Below, piece after piece: positions 12,817-13,794 of a DNA stretch of 13,794 nt. Source of the DNA: Aldersonia sp036524855 (GTDB lineage: Bacteria; Actinomycetota; Actinomycetes; Mycobacteriales; Mycobacteriaceae); NCBI GenBank assembly GCA_036524855.1, contig DATDBL010000252.1, forward strand, positions 1 to 13,794, given 5' to 3'. Position numbers and translations under genes: made by a program. Each line of letters opens with the position of its first letter. Within the stretch, counting starts at the first letter, position 1. The notes below the pieces were generated by a model. The model was not told where the DNA came from and did no database searches. It worked only from the letters and a program-made list of their open reading frames with translations.

Positions 12817-13794
12817 ATGCTCGACAAACGTTCCGCAATCACAATCGCAGGGACATTAGCCCTGCTCAGCTCGTTGGTGGCGTGCGGCTCCGCCGGCACG
12901 TCCCCCACGTCGGAGAACGGCCTCACTTCCATCACGATCGGCAGTATGGAGAGCAACTCCCTGAGTTTTCCCTACACGATCGCCCAGGAGCAGGGCTTCC
13001 TCCAAGGCGCCGGTCTCCAGGTCGAAACCGTCACCGCGACCTCGGGTCCGCAACTGACGGCGGCCCTGATCGGGAACACGACCCAGATCGCGATCGGAAC
13101 ACCCGAGAACGTCATGGGCGCAATGAATCAGGGACAGCAGATCACCGCGATACCGCCTTTCGGGCACATCGATATGTCAATCGTGACTCCCACCGACAGC
13201 GGGATAACCGATGTCAAGTCGCTGCGTGGAAAGCAGATCGGAGTCGTTCAACGAGGCAGCGCCTCGGAGAGGTTCGCCCGCACCGTCCTCTCCGAGCACG
13301 GTGTCGACCCGGACAGCGTCACCTACGTCGCGGTCGGCGCCGGCACGACGATGGAGCCGTCCGTGCGTAACAAGAAGGTCGACGCAACAGTGGCGGCAAC
13401 CTCGACAGTGGTCACGATGGAAGACCACGGTATCGCGCTGCATACCCTGGCGAGTCCCTTCGACGGCACCGCGGGCGAGTTGGGCGACATCGGGCTGCAG
13501 ACGTTCTGGACGACGACGCGGGAGTTTCAGCAGCAGAACCCGGAGGTGGTCAACCGATTCTGCACCGCAATGAACAAGGCCGCCGCGTGGATCGCCGACG
13601 ACGCGAATCGCGGTCCCGGCGTGCAGTCGCTGGCAACCCTGCTGGCGATTCCGACCGAGAGTGCCGGGCGGATCTGGGACGAAACCCATCGCTCGTGGAG
13701 CCCGAAGATCGACGAAACCGCGTGGTCGGCCAACGTCGACTGGATCCTCGGTAGCGGCGGCAGCCTTTCCTTCGGCGAGGACGTTATGGCGGAG
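12817..13794 (+). CDS. NMT1/SsuA-like substrate-binding lipoprotein, 3' end outside window
   Basis: The first 326 codons are present and the frame is open at the window end; the family is usually 320-360 residues, so little is missing. The N-terminus is a lipoprotein signal: basic DKR, a hydrophobic core and the lipobox LVAC with Cys23. The mature part follows the NMT1/SsuA binding-protein fold, with ITIGSMESNSLSFPYTIAQE, a later GVDPDSVTYVAVGAG and a repeat-like DVKSLRGKQIGVV typical of NitT/TauT ligand binders. AGGAG (12804-12808) lies 8 bases before ATG 12817. It should capture the imported compound outside the membrane and hand it to the permease at 11061. The ligand is not readable. Confidence 0.9.
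   Translation, partial: MLDKRSAITIAGTLALLSSLVACGSAGTSPTSENGLTSITIGSMESNSLSFPYTIAQEQGFLQGAGLQVETVTATSGPQLTAALIGNTTQIAIGTPENVMGAMNQGQQITAIPPFGHIDMSIVTPTDSGITDVKSLRGKQIGVVQRGSASERFARTVLSEHGVDPDSVTYVAVGAGTTMEPSVRNKKVDATVAATSTVVTMEDHGIALHTLASPFDGTAGELGDIGLQTFWTTTREFQQQNPEVVNRFCTAMNKAAAWIADDANRGPGVQSLATLLAIPTESAGRIWDETHRSWSPKIDETAWSANVDWILGSGGSLSFGEDVMAE

Overview
The window reads as chromosome of a high-GC actinobacterium, most likely a mycolate-producing genus such as Gordonia, Rhodococcus or Mycolicibacterium. The reasons are strong G/C third-position bias, GTG starts, ATGA/GTGA gene overlaps, and a toxin-antitoxin pair that from memory closely resembles RelJ/RelK of Mycobacterium tuberculosis. 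No rRNA, tRNA, CRISPR array, transposase or integrase was found.

Layout. (1) 1-1435: the 5' part of a YeiH-type membrane protein, divergent from a LysR-type regulator whose promoter looks leaderless. (2) 1567-2168: the RelJ/RelK (YefM/YoeB) toxin-antitoxin module, preceded by four regularly spaced GTAC cores that resemble a YefM operator and followed by a non-coding remnant. (3) 5874 down to 2389, minus strand: a tightly coupled four-gene operon of a zinc-free quinone oxidoreductase, two small unrecognised proteins that look like diverged copies of one another, and an acyl-CoA synthetase. All three junctions are 4-base overlaps. (4) 5994-8786, plus strand, divergent from (3): an amidohydrolase-fold protein that has lost most expected metal ligands, a CurA/prostaglandin-reductase-like enoyl reductase, and after a strong hairpin an SDR dehydrogenase. 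(5) 8790-8999: two adjoining gene scars, the last residues of another SDR and an internal piece of the transhydrogenase alpha subunit (PntA). (6) 9074-9859: a GntR/FCD regulator. (7) 10061-13794: a TauD/TfdA-type 2-oxoglutarate dioxygenase followed by a complete NitT/TauT-type ABC importer (permease, ATPase, lipoprotein binding protein; the last runs off the window).

The main new signal is a pair of near-identical palindromes (ATT-NN-TGTCGACA-NN-AAT; 18 of 20 bases shared in the extended core). One lies in the divergent promoter of blocks 3 and 4 (5902-5919), the other in front of the dioxygenase/ABC operon (10061-10078). In both, the palindrome covers a TCGACA -35-like hexamer. The GntR regulator encoded between them is the natural candidate to bind both. 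This would join uptake (ABC), oxidative attack (TauD), redox steps (SDR, two MDR enzymes), a possible C-C or C-O bond-handling step (amidohydrolase-like), CoA activation, and two unknown small proteins into one catabolic regulon. The substrate cannot be read from the sequence; a sulfonate, aryl ether or other small organic acid would suit the TauD/NitT families. The gene scars suggest the locus was assembled by insertion or rearrangement.
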